A stretch of DNA of 35,944 bases from CAYVAP01 sp964343195 (lineage in GTDB: Bacteria > Bacteroidota > Bacteroidia > J057), in contig CAYFIR010000062.1 of assembly GCA_964343195.1 (NCBI GenBank), positions 1 to 35,944 of the forward strand, written 5' to 3'. This document shows, in pieces, positions 1 through 8,734 of the stretch; position 1 is the stretch's first letter; every line of letters begins with the position of its first letter. Both the position numbers and the translations under genes were made by a program. Under the pieces are notes generated by a model. That model was given only the letters and a program-made list of their open reading frames with translations. It was not told the DNA's origin and did no database searches.

Positions 1-113
1 CAAGAAGATATTGACCGATTTTACCCCAAATGATAACCTGACAAAGTAGAACTAAGTATGAAAGGTATAAGGAACGAAGACGTATATCCTATCAAACCCC
101 AACTCACTTTTCA
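1..113. other. window edge, possible 3' end of an upstream gene
   Basis: Two plus-strand frames run in from the window edge and stop early: one at TGA 31-33 and one at TAG 47-49. Either could be the last codons of a gene lying upstream, and the sequence available is too short to choose. The rest, up to the metalloprotease start, is AT-rich leader with no clear promoter or terminator. Confidence 0.25.
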
Positions 114-128
114 TTGATAATCGCCTCC

Positions 129-2177
129 ATGAAAAAAGACATTCATCGCATCCTCTTAGTGGCTTGCCTGCTCATGAGTCAGGTTCTATTTGGGCAAAAT
201 ATTTCTCCCGAACCGCCCCACTCTACCTACGGAAGGCTGCATACCCCCAAGGGCGACCTACATATGCTCGTGATCCTGATCCGCTACCCGGACAAAAGCC
301 TGATCAACAACCCCAAATGGCCAGATAGCTCTGAGCCCGGCGAGCTGCCCCGCATGTTTGAGGGAAAAGATAACGAAATGTTCTGCGAAAGCCCGGACTC
401 GCTGGGGCTGCGTCGCTACGACAACCTCAGCGACTACCTCTACGTCATGTCGGGGGGGAAATTTCGGGTGACAGCCGAAGTCTATCCGCAGCAGGTACCT
501 GTCACCTACATCCCGGAAACCAGCCGCAACTGGAGCCGCCGACAGCAAACCATGAACGAGGAAGCCGTTAGCTGGATCACCGAAAACGATCCGGACTTTG
601 ACTGGGCGCGCTTTGATCAGCGAACCAATAGCCCCAACTACCGCAGCGACAACTCCAACAGCGAACCCGACGGCAAGCTGGATTACGTCCTCTTCCTGCA
701 CCGCGACCATGGGGCCAATGGCTTCAGCTCCGCCCCTAATCTGACCATTCCCGGCACCGACCTCCGCATCGCTGACGGCCAAACAGGCAACAAAAACTAC
801 GTCGATGCCAAGCACAACCGCCTGATCTTCCTGCACGAACTGGTCCACAACCTCTACAACGCACCCCACTACGTCGGGGCCAATCACGCCGATGGCAACC
901 GCTACTACACCCAGAAGGGCTGGGGCCTCATGGCTCCCTGGATCACGCCATTTTCTACCCCGCTGGCATGGGAATCGTGGTGGCTGGGCTGGCTGGAGCC
1001 GCAGACCATTACCGAGGCTGGCACCTACACCCTGCGCGATTTTGTCAGCGAACAGGACGCCATCCGCATTCCCATCCCCGGCAGCGATCAGCACCTTTGG
1101 CTGGAAAATCATCAGAAGGTCGATCTGTGGGACGAAAAGCTCTTTTATTCCCAGGAAGACTCGCCCTTTACCGCCACGGCGCCGGGGCTTTACGCCTATG
1201 TGGTGGCCGAACCAGGCGCTGACCGCAACGATCCCAGCCTCAATCCTTTTGACAAGAGCGACGTCAACTTCATCCGCATGTACAATGGCCAGGGAAACTG
1301 GGACTACCGAATCGCCGAGGCCACGCCCCACCACCGACGAGGGCGGCGCTTCCCGACCTTCGAGCGGGTGGCCCTCAACCCCATCATGGGCCAAAATGAC
1401 TTTCAGTTCATCCGCTGGGACTACGACAACAACGGCCGCATCGACATCTCCAATCGCCACGGCAACAACGATGGCCGCCCGCAGGAGGACAAGGAAATCT
1501 GGAACGAACTGATCGACGGAGTGCCCGTCCACACGGGTAATACCACCGGCGATGAACACGACGCCCTCGTCGTCGGCGACGAACTGAGCCTCTCGGGCCT
1601 ATTCCCTGTGCTCAACTACCCGGTTTATCGCCGTAAGGAACAACGGCTCACCCCCATCGAGCTCAACGGGCTCCACATTAAGGTGGTAGGACAGCGTCCC
1701 GACGGGAGCTTCGAATTGGAAGTCCGGTTCGATGACTGGGAGCTGCGCGAAGACCAGCGCTGGTGTGGCCCCATACGGCTGTCGGACACAACAGGCGATC
1801 AGCCCCTGACAGTCGTTGAGGGCGTGAACCTCACCCTGGACCTGGGAGGGACGCCCGACCGCATGACCCGCGATTCACTGACGGGAACCTTCACCAATCC
1901 TACGGAGTTCGTTATCTCGGGCCAGCGCAGCCTGCACCTGCAACGCCGCGCAAACCTCACCTTGCAAGCCCACAGTCAGCTCATCCTGACCGACAGCGCC
2001 CAGCTCATCCTTGAGCCCGGCGCGACCCTGCGGCTGGAGCCCGGCACCATGCTTCGGCTGGCCGATCAGAGCCAACTACAGATCAGCCCCTTCGCACGGG
2101 TGATCGTGGAAGAGGGCGCTCAGTTCATCACTGAGGAGCGGGGGCAAGTGAGCCATTGGAGGCGGGTGAGGGAGTAG
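129..2177 (+). CDS. secreted M6-like zinc metalloprotease
   Basis: A 682-residue exported protein. The first ATG of the open frame is at 114, but the ATG at 129 gives a normal signal peptide (MKKD, then a hydrophobic stretch ending in LFGQ near residue 23), so 129 is preferred. An HELVH zinc-binding motif lies at about residues 236-240, with a further His at 247 and a GWGLM segment near 264-268 that may be the Met-turn. This arrangement fits M6-type (immune inhibitor A-like) secreted peptidases. Residues of about 590-675 form short hydrophobic beta repeats rich in L-x-L and E-P-G, like a small beta-helix. No typical T9SS sorting domain is visible at the C-terminus, so the export route past the inner membrane is unclear. 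The substrate is unknown. The TAG stop overlaps a REP-like hairpin. Confidence 0.8.
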   Translation: MKKDIHRILLVACLLMSQVLFGQNISPEPPHSTYGRLHTPKGDLHMLVILIRYPDKSLINNPKWPDSSEPGELPRMFEGKDNEMFCESPDSLGLRRYDNLSDYLYVMSGGKFRVTAEVYPQQVPVTYIPETSRNWSRRQQTMNEEAVSWITENDPDFDWARFDQRTNSPNYRSDNSNSEPDGKLDYVLFLHRDHGANGFSSAPNLTIPGTDLRIADGQTGNKNYVDAKHNRLIFLHELVHNLYNAPHYVGANHADGNRYYTQKGWGLMAPWITPFSTPLAWESWWLGWLEPQTITEAGTYTLRDFVSEQDAIRIPIPGSDQHLWLENHQKVDLWDEKLFYSQEDSPFTATAPGLYAYVVAEPGADRNDPSLNPFDKSDVNFIRMYNGQGNWDYRIAEATPHHRRGRRFPTFERVALNPIMGQNDFQFIRWDYDNNGRIDISNRHGNNDGRPQEDKEIWNELIDGVPVHTGNTTGDEHDALVVGDELSLSGLFPVLNYPVYRRKEQRLTPIELNGLHIKVVGQRPDGSFELEVRFDDWELREDQRWCGPIRLSDTTGDQPLTVVEGVNLTLDLGGTPDRMTRDSLTGTFTNPTEFVISGQRSLHLQRRANLTLQAHSQLILTDSAQLILEPGATLRLEPGTMLRLADQSQLQISPFARVIVEEGAQFITEERGQVSHWRRVRE

Positions 2178-2195
2178 GCGGCACGAGCGGCTCGT
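2174..2195 (+). repeat. REP-like GTAG-headed hairpin at gene end
   Basis: GTAG at 2174-2177, whose TAG is the stop codon of the protease, is followed by the inverted repeat ACGAGC-g-GCTCGT (2183-2195). A GTAG head followed by a short palindrome is the layout of REP elements. There is no T-run, so a rho-independent terminator is less likely. Similar GTAG-headed hairpins lie at 10049-10073 and 10191-10210 on the other strand. Confidence 0.45.
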
Positions 2196-2268
2196 CCGAC
2201 GGTCTGCGGAATACGGTACGGGTTTTATACTGAAGGAACTATGAATTGAGAGCGAGTTTGCCTTCTTA

Positions 2269-2297
2269 CTCCGCGTCTCCTCTTTCTCCGCGTGAGA
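2269..2297. repeat. CTCCGCGT short intergenic repeat
   Basis: CTCCGCGTCTCC (2269-2280) is followed by CTCCGCGTGAGA (2286-2297). The second 12-mer occurs again exactly at 25676-25687 in another intergenic region. It lies between the convergent protease and phosphorylase genes. Its role is unknown. Confidence 0.45.
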
Positions 2298-2361
2298 AAA
2301 AGGAAAGCTCCCTGCCAATAAACGTAGGAGGTATTTCTGGACAAATTGAACAGCCTCCCCC

Positions 2362-3252
2362 TCACTCCCACCCCAATATCACCTCCAGCCCCTTCTCCAC
2401 CAGCTGAGCGACCCCCTGAGCGGGATGCTTGTGAAAGGTGCCTGCTGCGCGGTTGGCGAGGATGACGGAGATGGCTCCGGCCTGATGGCCCAGCGCGTGG
2501 CCCAGGGCCATGATGGTGGCGGTTTCCATTTCGAAATTGAGCATGCGCAGCCCATCAAAGCTGAAGCCCGCCAGTAGCTCGGGTAGGTTGGGAACGGCTA
2601 CGGGCAATCGGCCCAGGCTGCGGCCCTGAGGGCCATAAAAGCCCGTCGCAGTGTAGGTGATCCCCGCCAGTAAGTCGGGAAAGTCTGCGGAGATCAATTC
2701 GTCGAGATCCTCGTCGCACTGGGCGGCGTACCAGGGCTGGGCCAGGTCAGGGATCTGCTCGGCCCGCCAGGCTTTGACGGCGAGGTTCAGGGCCTGCACG
2801 CCAGCGGGAGCGCGCCTCGCCGGACGATAGTAGCTCATCACGGCATCTCCCCCGACCGCGTAGCGGCTATGCACCAGACTCCCTACCGGAATGCCCTTTT
2901 GTAAGCCTCCACAGGTTCCCAGGCGCATGACCTTCAGGCTTTTGGTCTGAGGACGAGGTTGACCAGTGGCCAAATCGAGATTAGCCAATGCATCCAACTC
3001 GTGCAGGACGATGTCGATGTTGTCCGGCCCGATGCCAGTCGAAAGGACAGTCAGACGCTGCCCCTGCAATTCTCCCGTAATCGTCCGAAACTCCCGGTGC
3101 TGACGCGTCAGTTCGATGCGGTCGAAGTGCCCTGCGACTTTGTCCACCCTCCCCTGATCGCCCACAAAGATGATTTTGTCGGCCACTTCATCGGGCTTCA
3201 AATGCAGGTGGTAGATGCTACCGTCGGCGTTGGTGATGAGTTCTGAGGACAT
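2362..3252 (-). CDS. uridine phosphorylase-like nucleoside phosphorylase
   Basis: A 296-residue cytoplasmic enzyme of the PNP/UDP phosphorylase family, which splits a nucleoside with phosphate to give a free base and ribose 1-phosphate in pyrimidine or purine salvage. Family signatures visible are VGDQGRVDKVA near residue 31, STGIGPDNIDIVLHEL near 91, RLGTCGGLQ near 131 (the phosphate/ribose-binding region), and NFEMETATIMALG near 238, which carries the Glu-Met-Glu seen in nucleoside-binding loops. The length is somewhat above the usual 250. It lies 76 bases downstream of the ABC ATPase on the same strand, with two repeats between, so cotranscription is possible but unproven. The base specificity (uridine rather than purine) is inferred from overall resemblance. 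Confidence 0.85.
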   Translation of the reverse strand: MSSELITNADGSIYHLHLKPDEVADKIIFVGDQGRVDKVAGHFDRIELTRQHREFRTITGELQGQRLTVLSTGIGPDNIDIVLHELDALANLDLATGQPRPQTKSLKVMRLGTCGGLQKGIPVGSLVHSRYAVGGDAVMSYYRPARRAPAGVQALNLAVKAWRAEQIPDLAQPWYAAQCDEDLDELISADFPDLLAGITYTATGFYGPQGRSLGRLPVAVPNLPELLAGFSFDGLRMLNFEMETATIMALGHALGHQAGAISVILANRAAGTFHKHPAQGVAQLVEKGLEVILGWE

Positions 3253-3269
3253 GGCGGTGTGGGTTGGAA

Positions 3270-3297
3270 GGTATGGAGGTATGGAGGTATGGAGGTA
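3270..3297. repeat. 8-bp tandem repeat (GGTATGGA)
   Basis: Three and a half copies of the octamer GGTATGGA lie 17 bases upstream of the phosphorylase start codon. Fragments of the same word in reverse complement (CTCCATACC) occur in the gap at 28787-28884. A copy-number-variable tract this close to a start could affect expression, which is inference. Confidence 0.6.
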
Positions 3298-3305
3298 ATA
3301 TGGGG

Positions 3306-3337
3306 AATTACGAAGTACGAATTACAAATCACGAATT
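3306..3337. repeat. AATTCGTA-type intergenic repeat
   Basis: The 18-mer AATTACGAAGTACGAATT (3306-3323) recurs exactly on the other strand at 31931-31948. The unit continues to 3337, and its end encodes the last codons (Asn-Ser-stop) of the ABC ATPase gene. Related copies lie at 31918-31996 and 34593-34622. Confidence 0.6.
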
Positions 3338-4060
3338 CTCCACCTTCAGCCCATCCCAAAATCCAATCTCATCCTGAACACCGGTTTCGGGGTCGTTGAT
3401 GAAGGCGTCTTTATTGGGATAGACTTTGAGGCGGCCACTGCGCATGAAGGCGAGCTGGTCGCCCATGAGGATGGCCTCCTTGAGGTCGTGGGTAACGAAG
3501 AGGGAGGTAATCCGGTAATCGTGTGCCAACTCCTTGAACAGCTCCTGCATGCGCTGACGGGTGCCGACATCCAGACTCCCGAATGGTTCGTCCAGCAGCA
3601 GTAGCTGCGGGTTGGTGATGATGGCGCGCCCAAAGGACACCCGCTGCCGCTGCCCACCCGAGAGCTGATGGGGCATCTTGTGGGCCTGCCCCTGTAATTC
3701 CAGGTGCTCGATCATTTTCTCCACCTTTTCCTTGATCTCTGCCTTGGGGCGCTTGCGTATACCCAGCCCAAAGGCGATGTTCCCAAAGACATCCAGGTGC
3801 GGAAAAAGGAGGTCTTCCTGGTAGAGATAAACTACCCCTCGCTTTCCGGGTCGCTGATCGTTGAGGCGCTGACCGTCCAGGATGATGTCGCCCCGATCGG
3901 GCCTGACCAGTCCACCCAACATCTTGAGCATGGTGGTCTTGCCACAGCCTGATTTCCCCAGGATGCTCAGGGTTTGGTGCGATGCGAGGGAAAAGGTCAG
4001 ACCTTTTACCACATCTTCGCCGTTAAACCCTTTGGCCAAATCATTTACTTCTAAAAACAT
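3329..4060 (-). CDS. ynjD: ABC importer ATPase, YnjD-like
   Basis: A 243-residue ATP-binding subunit that powers the importer encoded just upstream. It has Walker A GKSGCGKTT at residues 35-43, the ABC signature LSGGQRQR, Walker B LLLLDEP followed by a D-loop, and the switch histidine in LFVTHD. The start at 4060 is chosen because it overlaps the permease stop as TGATG, which implies translational coupling. An upstream ATG at 4135 would add 25 residues of poor quality that read back into the permease. Its C-terminus (VENS) is set by the repeat at 3306-3337. The ATPase alone would also fit spermidine, iron or thiamine importers; the YnjB-like binding protein decides the family. Confidence 0.9.
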   Translation of the reverse strand: MFLEVNDLAKGFNGEDVVKGLTFSLASHQTLSILGKSGCGKTTMLKMLGGLVRPDRGDIILDGQRLNDQRPGKRGVVYLYQEDLLFPHLDVFGNIAFGLGIRKRPKAEIKEKVEKMIEHLELQGQAHKMPHQLSGGQRQRVSFGRAIITNPQLLLLDEPFGSLDVGTRQRMQELFKELAHDYRITSLFVTHDLKEAILMGDQLAFMRSGRLKVYPNKDAFINDPETGVQDEIGFWDGLKVENS

Positions 4061-4833
4061 CAGATCAGCTTGTTGAAGACGTAGCGTTTGTTGAGATACA
4101 GCAGCACTACAGGTGGAAATATGAGCAGGCAGCAACTTAGCGCACCGTAGTAAAAATTTGATTCCTTGATGAAGAGGAAGACCTTGATGGTCAGGGTCTG
4201 CACCTTCCCCACCCCGATGATGGAGGTAAGGCCATATTCAAACCAGGAGATCAGAAAAGTCTGAAAAAAACACACGAGCAACATCCCCTGGGCCACTGGG
4301 AGTAGGACTTTGAAAAAGGTCTGCCAGGGCGTCCCTCCCAGCGTGGCGACCAGTCCCTCCAGGTTGCGGATGCGCTCGTTCCAGAAGCTGCTGAAAAAGA
4401 TCAGCGCATAGGGAAACGAGATCATGAACTGGGCGATGATGACCCCTGTGGCATTTCCAAACAGGTTCATTCGCAGGAAAAAATAGCTCAGGCAGGCGGC
4501 AAATACCACCGGAGACAGGACGTAGGGAAAGTAGGTCAGCAGGGTCAGCAACCGCTTTCGAGGATGGAAAGCTACCGTGCGGCTGATGAAAAAGCCCGAC
4601 AAGGTGGACACCGTCGCCACCGATAGCGAGATCAGCACCGACAGCCCAAAGCTTTCCAGCAGACTGGTATCCGACGAAAAAACGAGGCTCCAGTTCTTGA
4701 AGCCCATATAGTCGGGCGTGATGTCAGGGAAGCGCCAGTCAGAGGCCAGCGAAAGCAGCACCAGATAGACGAAGGGAAACAACGTCAACACCACGATCAG
4801 GCTGAGGATGAAGGGCTTCAGGCTAATTTTCAT
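4060..4833 (-). CDS. ABC importer permease 2, YnjC C-half-like
   Basis: A 257-residue inner-membrane permease with about six hydrophobic helices and the BPD_transp_1 cytoplasmic loop (EGLVATLGGTPWQTFFKVLLP) that contacts the ATPase. The start MKISLKPF at 4833 overlaps the end of permease 1 by 11 bases; an ATG at 4878 would overlap it by 56. In E. coli the corresponding YnjC is a single protein of about 510 residues with both halves, and here the two halves are separate genes. The stop overlaps the ATPase start. Confidence 0.87.
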   Translation of the reverse strand: MKISLKPFILSLIVVLTLFPFVYLVLLSLASDWRFPDITPDYMGFKNWSLVFSSDTSLLESFGLSVLISLSVATVSTLSGFFISRTVAFHPRKRLLTLLTYFPYVLSPVVFAACLSYFFLRMNLFGNATGVIIAQFMISFPYALIFFSSFWNERIRNLEGLVATLGGTPWQTFFKVLLPVAQGMLLVCFFQTFLISWFEYGLTSIIGVGKVQTLTIKVFLFIKESNFYYGALSCCLLIFPPVVLLYLNKRYVFNKLI

Positions 4834-5680
4834 GGGGAGCTTGGTTGCGGCGTTGAGAGAAGAGGGCGATGGCGCCAAGGGACACGATGACGGTGTAGAT
4901 CACCGCGACGACGTATCCTTCGGAGATTTTGCTGAGGTCGTACTGCTTGATCTCGCGGACGATGAGCACCGAGAGCATCTGCGGCGATTCCTGCCCCAGG
5001 ATGAGCGGCACTTCGTATGAACCCAGCATGAAGATGAAATACAGCGCGATCAGCGGCCAGGTACGCTTGAGCAGCACGGGGACGGATACCCGTATAAGGG
5101 TCTGCCGATGAGTGGCTCCCAGCGACTGGGCCAGCCGCTCCAGATCCGGAACCCGCTCATTTTGATACACATTCAGGAACAGCAGCAGGAAGAAGGGCAT
5201 CGCGATGGTGATAAAGGTCAGGATGATGCCAAAGGCCCGTGGGTCGTTGACCATATCGGGAAATTCGCTGACTTCCTGTATCCAGCCGAAGTAGTAGGCA
5301 AAGCGGGAGAAGAAACCGGCTTTGGACAAAAGCTGGTAGGTAAAAAACGCTGCCACCACGCCAGGAACGGCCAGGGGCAGGTAGATGATAAAGGACATGA
5401 ATTTGCCCTTCAGGTCGCGGTTATAGCCCACGGTAAGCCACAGTGCCCCTATCACCGCTACCAGTACCGATATCGTGGCGATGACAGCGCTATACCCCAG
5501 CGACCGCAGAAACTCTCCTGACTCCCAGACTTCTACCCAAAACTCTGTCGTAAAGCCATCGTTGACCACTCCGGCAACCCCGAAGCTATACAACGTCGCA
5601 TAAATCAGCGCCGCGCCAAATGGCACCACGCCAACCAGCACAAACAGCAGCAGTCCAATATGCGAGCGTTTAATTTTCAA
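4823..5680 (-). CDS. ABC importer permease 1, YnjC N-half-like
   Basis: A 285-residue integral membrane subunit that starts MKIKRSHIG with a first helix at about 10-28. It carries the EAA-type loop LERLAQSLGATHRQTLIRVSVP, which docks on the ATPase. It forms the translocation pore with the next gene's product. It overlaps the binding-protein gene by 11 bases upstream and permease 2 by 11 bases downstream, so the four genes are almost certainly one transcript. Confidence 0.87.
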   Translation of the reverse strand: MKIKRSHIGLLLFVLVGVVPFGAALIYATLYSFGVAGVVNDGFTTEFWVEVWESGEFLRSLGYSAVIATISVLVAVIGALWLTVGYNRDLKGKFMSFIIYLPLAVPGVVAAFFTYQLLSKAGFFSRFAYYFGWIQEVSEFPDMVNDPRAFGIILTFITIAMPFFLLLFLNVYQNERVPDLERLAQSLGATHRQTLIRVSVPVLLKRTWPLIALYFIFMLGSYEVPLILGQESPQMLSVLIVREIKQYDLSKISEGYVVAVIYTVIVSLGAIALFSQRRNQAPHEN

Positions 5681-6905
5681 TCACCTCGGTTCTGAAATCT
5701 TCATACAGACGGATCATATACTCCGGGGCTGGCTCCTTGATCACATGGGCTGAAAGTTCCTCCAGTTCTGGTGCGTAAAGATTCTGCGGAGCCTCGGCAA
5801 ATTTCTGTTGCCACTCTGCTGGAAGCCGATCCAGATCCAGAATGGTATTGGCGTCCATGCCATTGGGGTCCATACTGGCCAGTTGTGCTTCCGGTGAAGC
5901 CATAAAGTTCACCACCACCAGGGCACCAGCTTTGTTGCCAGAGTTATAGGGGATTCCCAGGTAGTTCGCGTTGAGGATGGTGCCATTATCCCAGACATAG
6001 ACCTTGCTCGTCTTGGGAAATAATCCCTGCCGGACCTTCTCCTCAATCCCTCCTTCGCCAAATGCATAGGTAATGGCCAGTTCTCCGCTGGCATACATCT
6101 GATCGAGACGGGTATGCTCCTTGGGAAAAGTCTTGCCGTATTTCCAGAAAAAGGGCTTGATGCGGTTAATGTAATCCCACAATTGACCAGAAAGCCGTTC
6201 GTACTTTTCCTCATCAAAGGGGCCATCCAGCCCATCGGGTGATCCGCTCAATTCTGCCAGAAAGCTTTTGAGAAGCGTCATCCCGGAGAAGTCATTGGTG
6301 ATGGTGAAGGTGCCGGGATTGGCCTTGACAAATGCCTCAAGTTCCTCCAGGCTACGCGGAGGATTGGGGGTACGGGCGGAGTCATATACCAACGCAAACT
6401 GGCTAATGGTCCAGGGCGATTCCATGCCATTGATGGGCCGCTGAAAATCTATGCTGATAAAAGGGTCATCAAAATCGATGTATTGAGCATTGGGCAAATC
6501 TTCCGCAAAAGGGCCCCAAAGGCCCTTGATTCGCTGCAACTGAAAGAAGGTCTCCCCATTGATCCAGACGATGTCTGTCTGTCCCTGGGTAACGCCCGCT
6601 TCCTTTTCGCCCATGATAAGCTGCACGATCTCAGGCCCTTGCCCGCCGCTGATCTCCAGGTTGATGTCGTACTTTTCCTTGACCGTCGGGATCAAATAAT
6701 TGTTGATGTACCCATTGATGGCAGGGCTTCCCTGCCACATCATGAAGGTCACGGTAGTTCCCTTTGCCTGGGCCTCGATCTCCTCCCATGGAGTATGCTG
6801 CAGGTCCGGGCCATTGGTAACACCGCTCTGGTCTCCCGAGCAGCTTGCCAGAAGAGCCATTATTAACCCCAAAAGCACATATTGGATGACAATGCGAAGG
6901 TTCAT
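5670..6905 (-). CDS. ynjB: ABC importer substrate-binding lipoprotein, YnjB-like
   Basis: A 411-residue periplasmic binding protein, anchored as a lipoprotein. The start MNLRIVIQ at 6905 gives a hydrophobic signal and a lipobox LLASC with Cys at residue 22; the ATG at 6944 would put 13 polar or aromatic residues before it. It resembles E. coli YnjB: a TFMMWQGSPAINGYINNYL opening of the mature domain, QTDIVWINGETF, LWGPFAEDLPN, and a segment like APWGMAQ, here SPWTISQF. YnjBCD is an importer whose substrate is not firmly known, and thiamine has been suggested only by comparative genomics. No TPP riboswitch was recognised upstream. It heads the operon with two permeases and an ATPase. Confidence 0.85.
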   Translation of the reverse strand: MNLRIVIQYVLLGLIMALLASCSGDQSGVTNGPDLQHTPWEEIEAQAKGTTVTFMMWQGSPAINGYINNYLIPTVKEKYDINLEISGGQGPEIVQLIMGEKEAGVTQGQTDIVWINGETFFQLQRIKGLWGPFAEDLPNAQYIDFDDPFISIDFQRPINGMESPWTISQFALVYDSARTPNPPRSLEELEAFVKANPGTFTITNDFSGMTLLKSFLAELSGSPDGLDGPFDEEKYERLSGQLWDYINRIKPFFWKYGKTFPKEHTRLDQMYASGELAITYAFGEGGIEEKVRQGLFPKTSKVYVWDNGTILNANYLGIPYNSGNKAGALVVVNFMASPEAQLASMDPNGMDANTILDLDRLPAEWQQKFAEAPQNLYAPELEELSAHVIKEPAPEYMIRLYEDFRTEVIEN

Positions 6906-7197
6906 TGAGTAAAAATAACAAAAGGAGCGAATGAAAGTAGCCAAATGAGAAACGGGAAGGTCTCGACGGAGTAAAATCGGCTACCCTCAATATGTAATAG
7001 TTACCAAATACTAAATCTAAAAAATAGTTTTGGGATCATCACTTAAAGGGGGGGGCCTGTAAAAATGCCCCGTTACAGCATACCGATCAATCATTTATCC
7101 CCAGTCAGCCAAATTCAAATTATGTAATATTTACAAACCAAAAATCCTTGTTATCTGAATAGGTCTATACGAATATTGCTGCATAATATATCCCAGC
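6906..7197. promoter_or_regulatory. divergent intergenic region with two TGTAA-N3-TTAC sites
   Basis: This gap separates the YnjB operon (minus) from a T9SS cargo gene (plus), so it should hold both promoters. It contains two copies of one motif: TATGTAATAGTTAC at 6991-7004 and TATGTAATATTTAC at 7121-7134. Each is a small inverted repeat, GTAA-N3-TTAC, and the second is a perfect TGTAA-TAT-TTACA. Their placement, one near each gene, suggests binding sites for a shared dimeric regulator. There is a G8 run at about 7049. No -7/-33 promoter could be assigned with confidence. Confidence 0.4.
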
Positions 7198-8694
7198 ATG
7201 AAAACTTCTGTTACCCTAACAATTTTCTTTTTCTTCCTCGTTCTTGCTCCTCGATTTACTTTTTCCCAATGTGCTACTACCGGATCAATTGACAAGGGAA
7301 GTAGCACCGTCCTGGATGCCAATTCAGATGGATATTTTACCGTTTACTCTGGCTCAGGATTCACTATCAGTTCCAATGAATATACTGAGTTCGAAGATCT
7401 GGCAGGATCAGGCGGTGCCAATGTAGACTGGACCAGACTCACTGGGTCAGAACCAGCGCAGGATATTTCAGGGGCAGGATGCAGCAATACTGACATCGTA
7501 ACTGATGCAGACGGAGGCGCTGACTACGCCTATTACAGCATTGTGGACCCCAATGGAACAGCAGACGATGGGGATGAATACCTGGTATTCGCCCTGAGAA
7601 TAGCCAACAGGGTCAATGGAGCATTTGGATACATTTTCCTCATTGATGCGGATAATAACTGTGCCACGGGAGACGCAGACATAGTTTGTGGAAATCCCTG
7701 CTTCGAATATGAAATAGAACTTCAGACCGGAAACTCAGGTGGAACTGTTGACATTCACAATGTCGATGGATGCTATGGAACTGCAGATTGTGATACCAGA
7801 AACGGTGGCGGGGGGTCTGCAACCCTTTGTTCAGGCTGCAATACCGATGGCCTGCAGGTATGTGCTGGCAGCAGCCCGGCCGCCTGCGCCAACACTCCAG
7901 TTTTCTGGGTTTTTTATGTCAATTTCAGCGATTTGCCTCTCCTGAGTTCCACTTCTACATTTTCCATTGTTCCGGGCTCCAACACCTCAGGAAACCCCAT
8001 TATCTATAAAAGTGCCAACGTATCAGACTTTGGTGGGCTGGATGACATCAACGATGTCAATGGCGACTGCGATTGCGCTACTCAATGTTCTGGAAGCCCA
8101 TGCTCTGAATGCCAGCAGGACTGCCTGCTGGAGTGTGCTTCTGCCAAAAACACCATTGGGTCAAGTGGGACATTCCCCGTTGATTTCCTCGACTTTCGGG
8201 CCGAGACATGGGGTAATCGGATCCGGCTTGCCTGGGATGTCATCCAAAGCGGGCAACCCGATCACTTTGACATTCAGATACTCGAAGAGAATAAATTTAA
8301 AACCATCAGCGAAGTCAAAATGAGGGCAACCGAAGGGATGCAGCGCTATGAATTCTTCCCCCAGTTAGATGGAAATATGGAGGAAAAAATTTATCGCATA
8401 GCCGCTATAGACCTGGATGGAGGCATCACTTTCTCGGATCAGGTTGCCATTTCACAACCCTCAGGCCTGGATCTCATTGCTCCGGAGGGCCAATCCTACT
8501 TCCTCCTTTCCAGAGGATATCCTGAGGAGCTTGAGCTGAACATATCAGACCTGAATGGAAAACAGATTCTCTCGCAAACCATTCCTCCAAATACGACAGA
8601 AGTTCCACACCCACCCCTTATCAGAGGAGTTTATCTGCTCAGCCTCCATGACTCCAGGCACGACCTATTTATCCAGAAAAGGATTCTCAAATAA
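7198..8694 (+). CDS. secreted cysteine-rich protein with T9SS sorting domain
   Basis: A 498-residue exported protein of unknown function. The signal peptide is MKTS followed by a long hydrophobic run ending at FTFSQ (about residue 24). Residues 25-320 are rich in Gly, Asp, Ser and Cys, with many Cys-x-x-Cys-like pairs (for example CSGSPCSECQQDC near 300-312), consistent with a disulfide-stabilised extracellular domain. Residues of about 330-410 look like a fibronectin-like beta domain. The last 75 residues (ISDLNGKQILSQT, then RGVYLLSL and IQKRILK) match a type A T9SS C-terminal sorting domain. It is probably displayed or secreted at the cell surface. It is a single-gene unit, divergent from the YnjB operon. 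Confidence 0.75.
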   Translation: MKTSVTLTIFFFFLVLAPRFTFSQCATTGSIDKGSSTVLDANSDGYFTVYSGSGFTISSNEYTEFEDLAGSGGANVDWTRLTGSEPAQDISGAGCSNTDIVTDADGGADYAYYSIVDPNGTADDGDEYLVFALRIANRVNGAFGYIFLIDADNNCATGDADIVCGNPCFEYEIELQTGNSGGTVDIHNVDGCYGTADCDTRNGGGGSATLCSGCNTDGLQVCAGSSPAACANTPVFWVFYVNFSDLPLLSSTSTFSIVPGSNTSGNPIIYKSANVSDFGGLDDINDVNGDCDCATQCSGSPCSECQQDCLLECASAKNTIGSSGTFPVDFLDFRAETWGNRIRLAWDVIQSGQPDHFDIQILEENKFKTISEVKMRATEGMQRYEFFPQLDGNMEEKIYRIAAIDLDGGITFSDQVAISQPSGLDLIAPEGQSYFLLSRGYPEELELNISDLNGKQILSQTIPPNTTEVPHPPLIRGVYLLSLHDSRHDLFIQKRILK

Positions 8695-8734
8695 CAAGCC
8701 TGAAAGAGCCTGGTTTGCCTCTAATGATCTTCCC

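Noticed and set aside
258..1559. 433-codon minus-strand open frame inside the metalloprotease gene
   Set aside because: It is antisense to a gene with a clear HELVH motif and signal peptide. Its composition is low-complexity Val/Ala/Gly with no family motif.
6906..7000. Thiamine riboswitch upstream of the YnjB operon
   Set aside because: No THI-box segments such as CTGAGA with ACCTGA were found in the right orientation.
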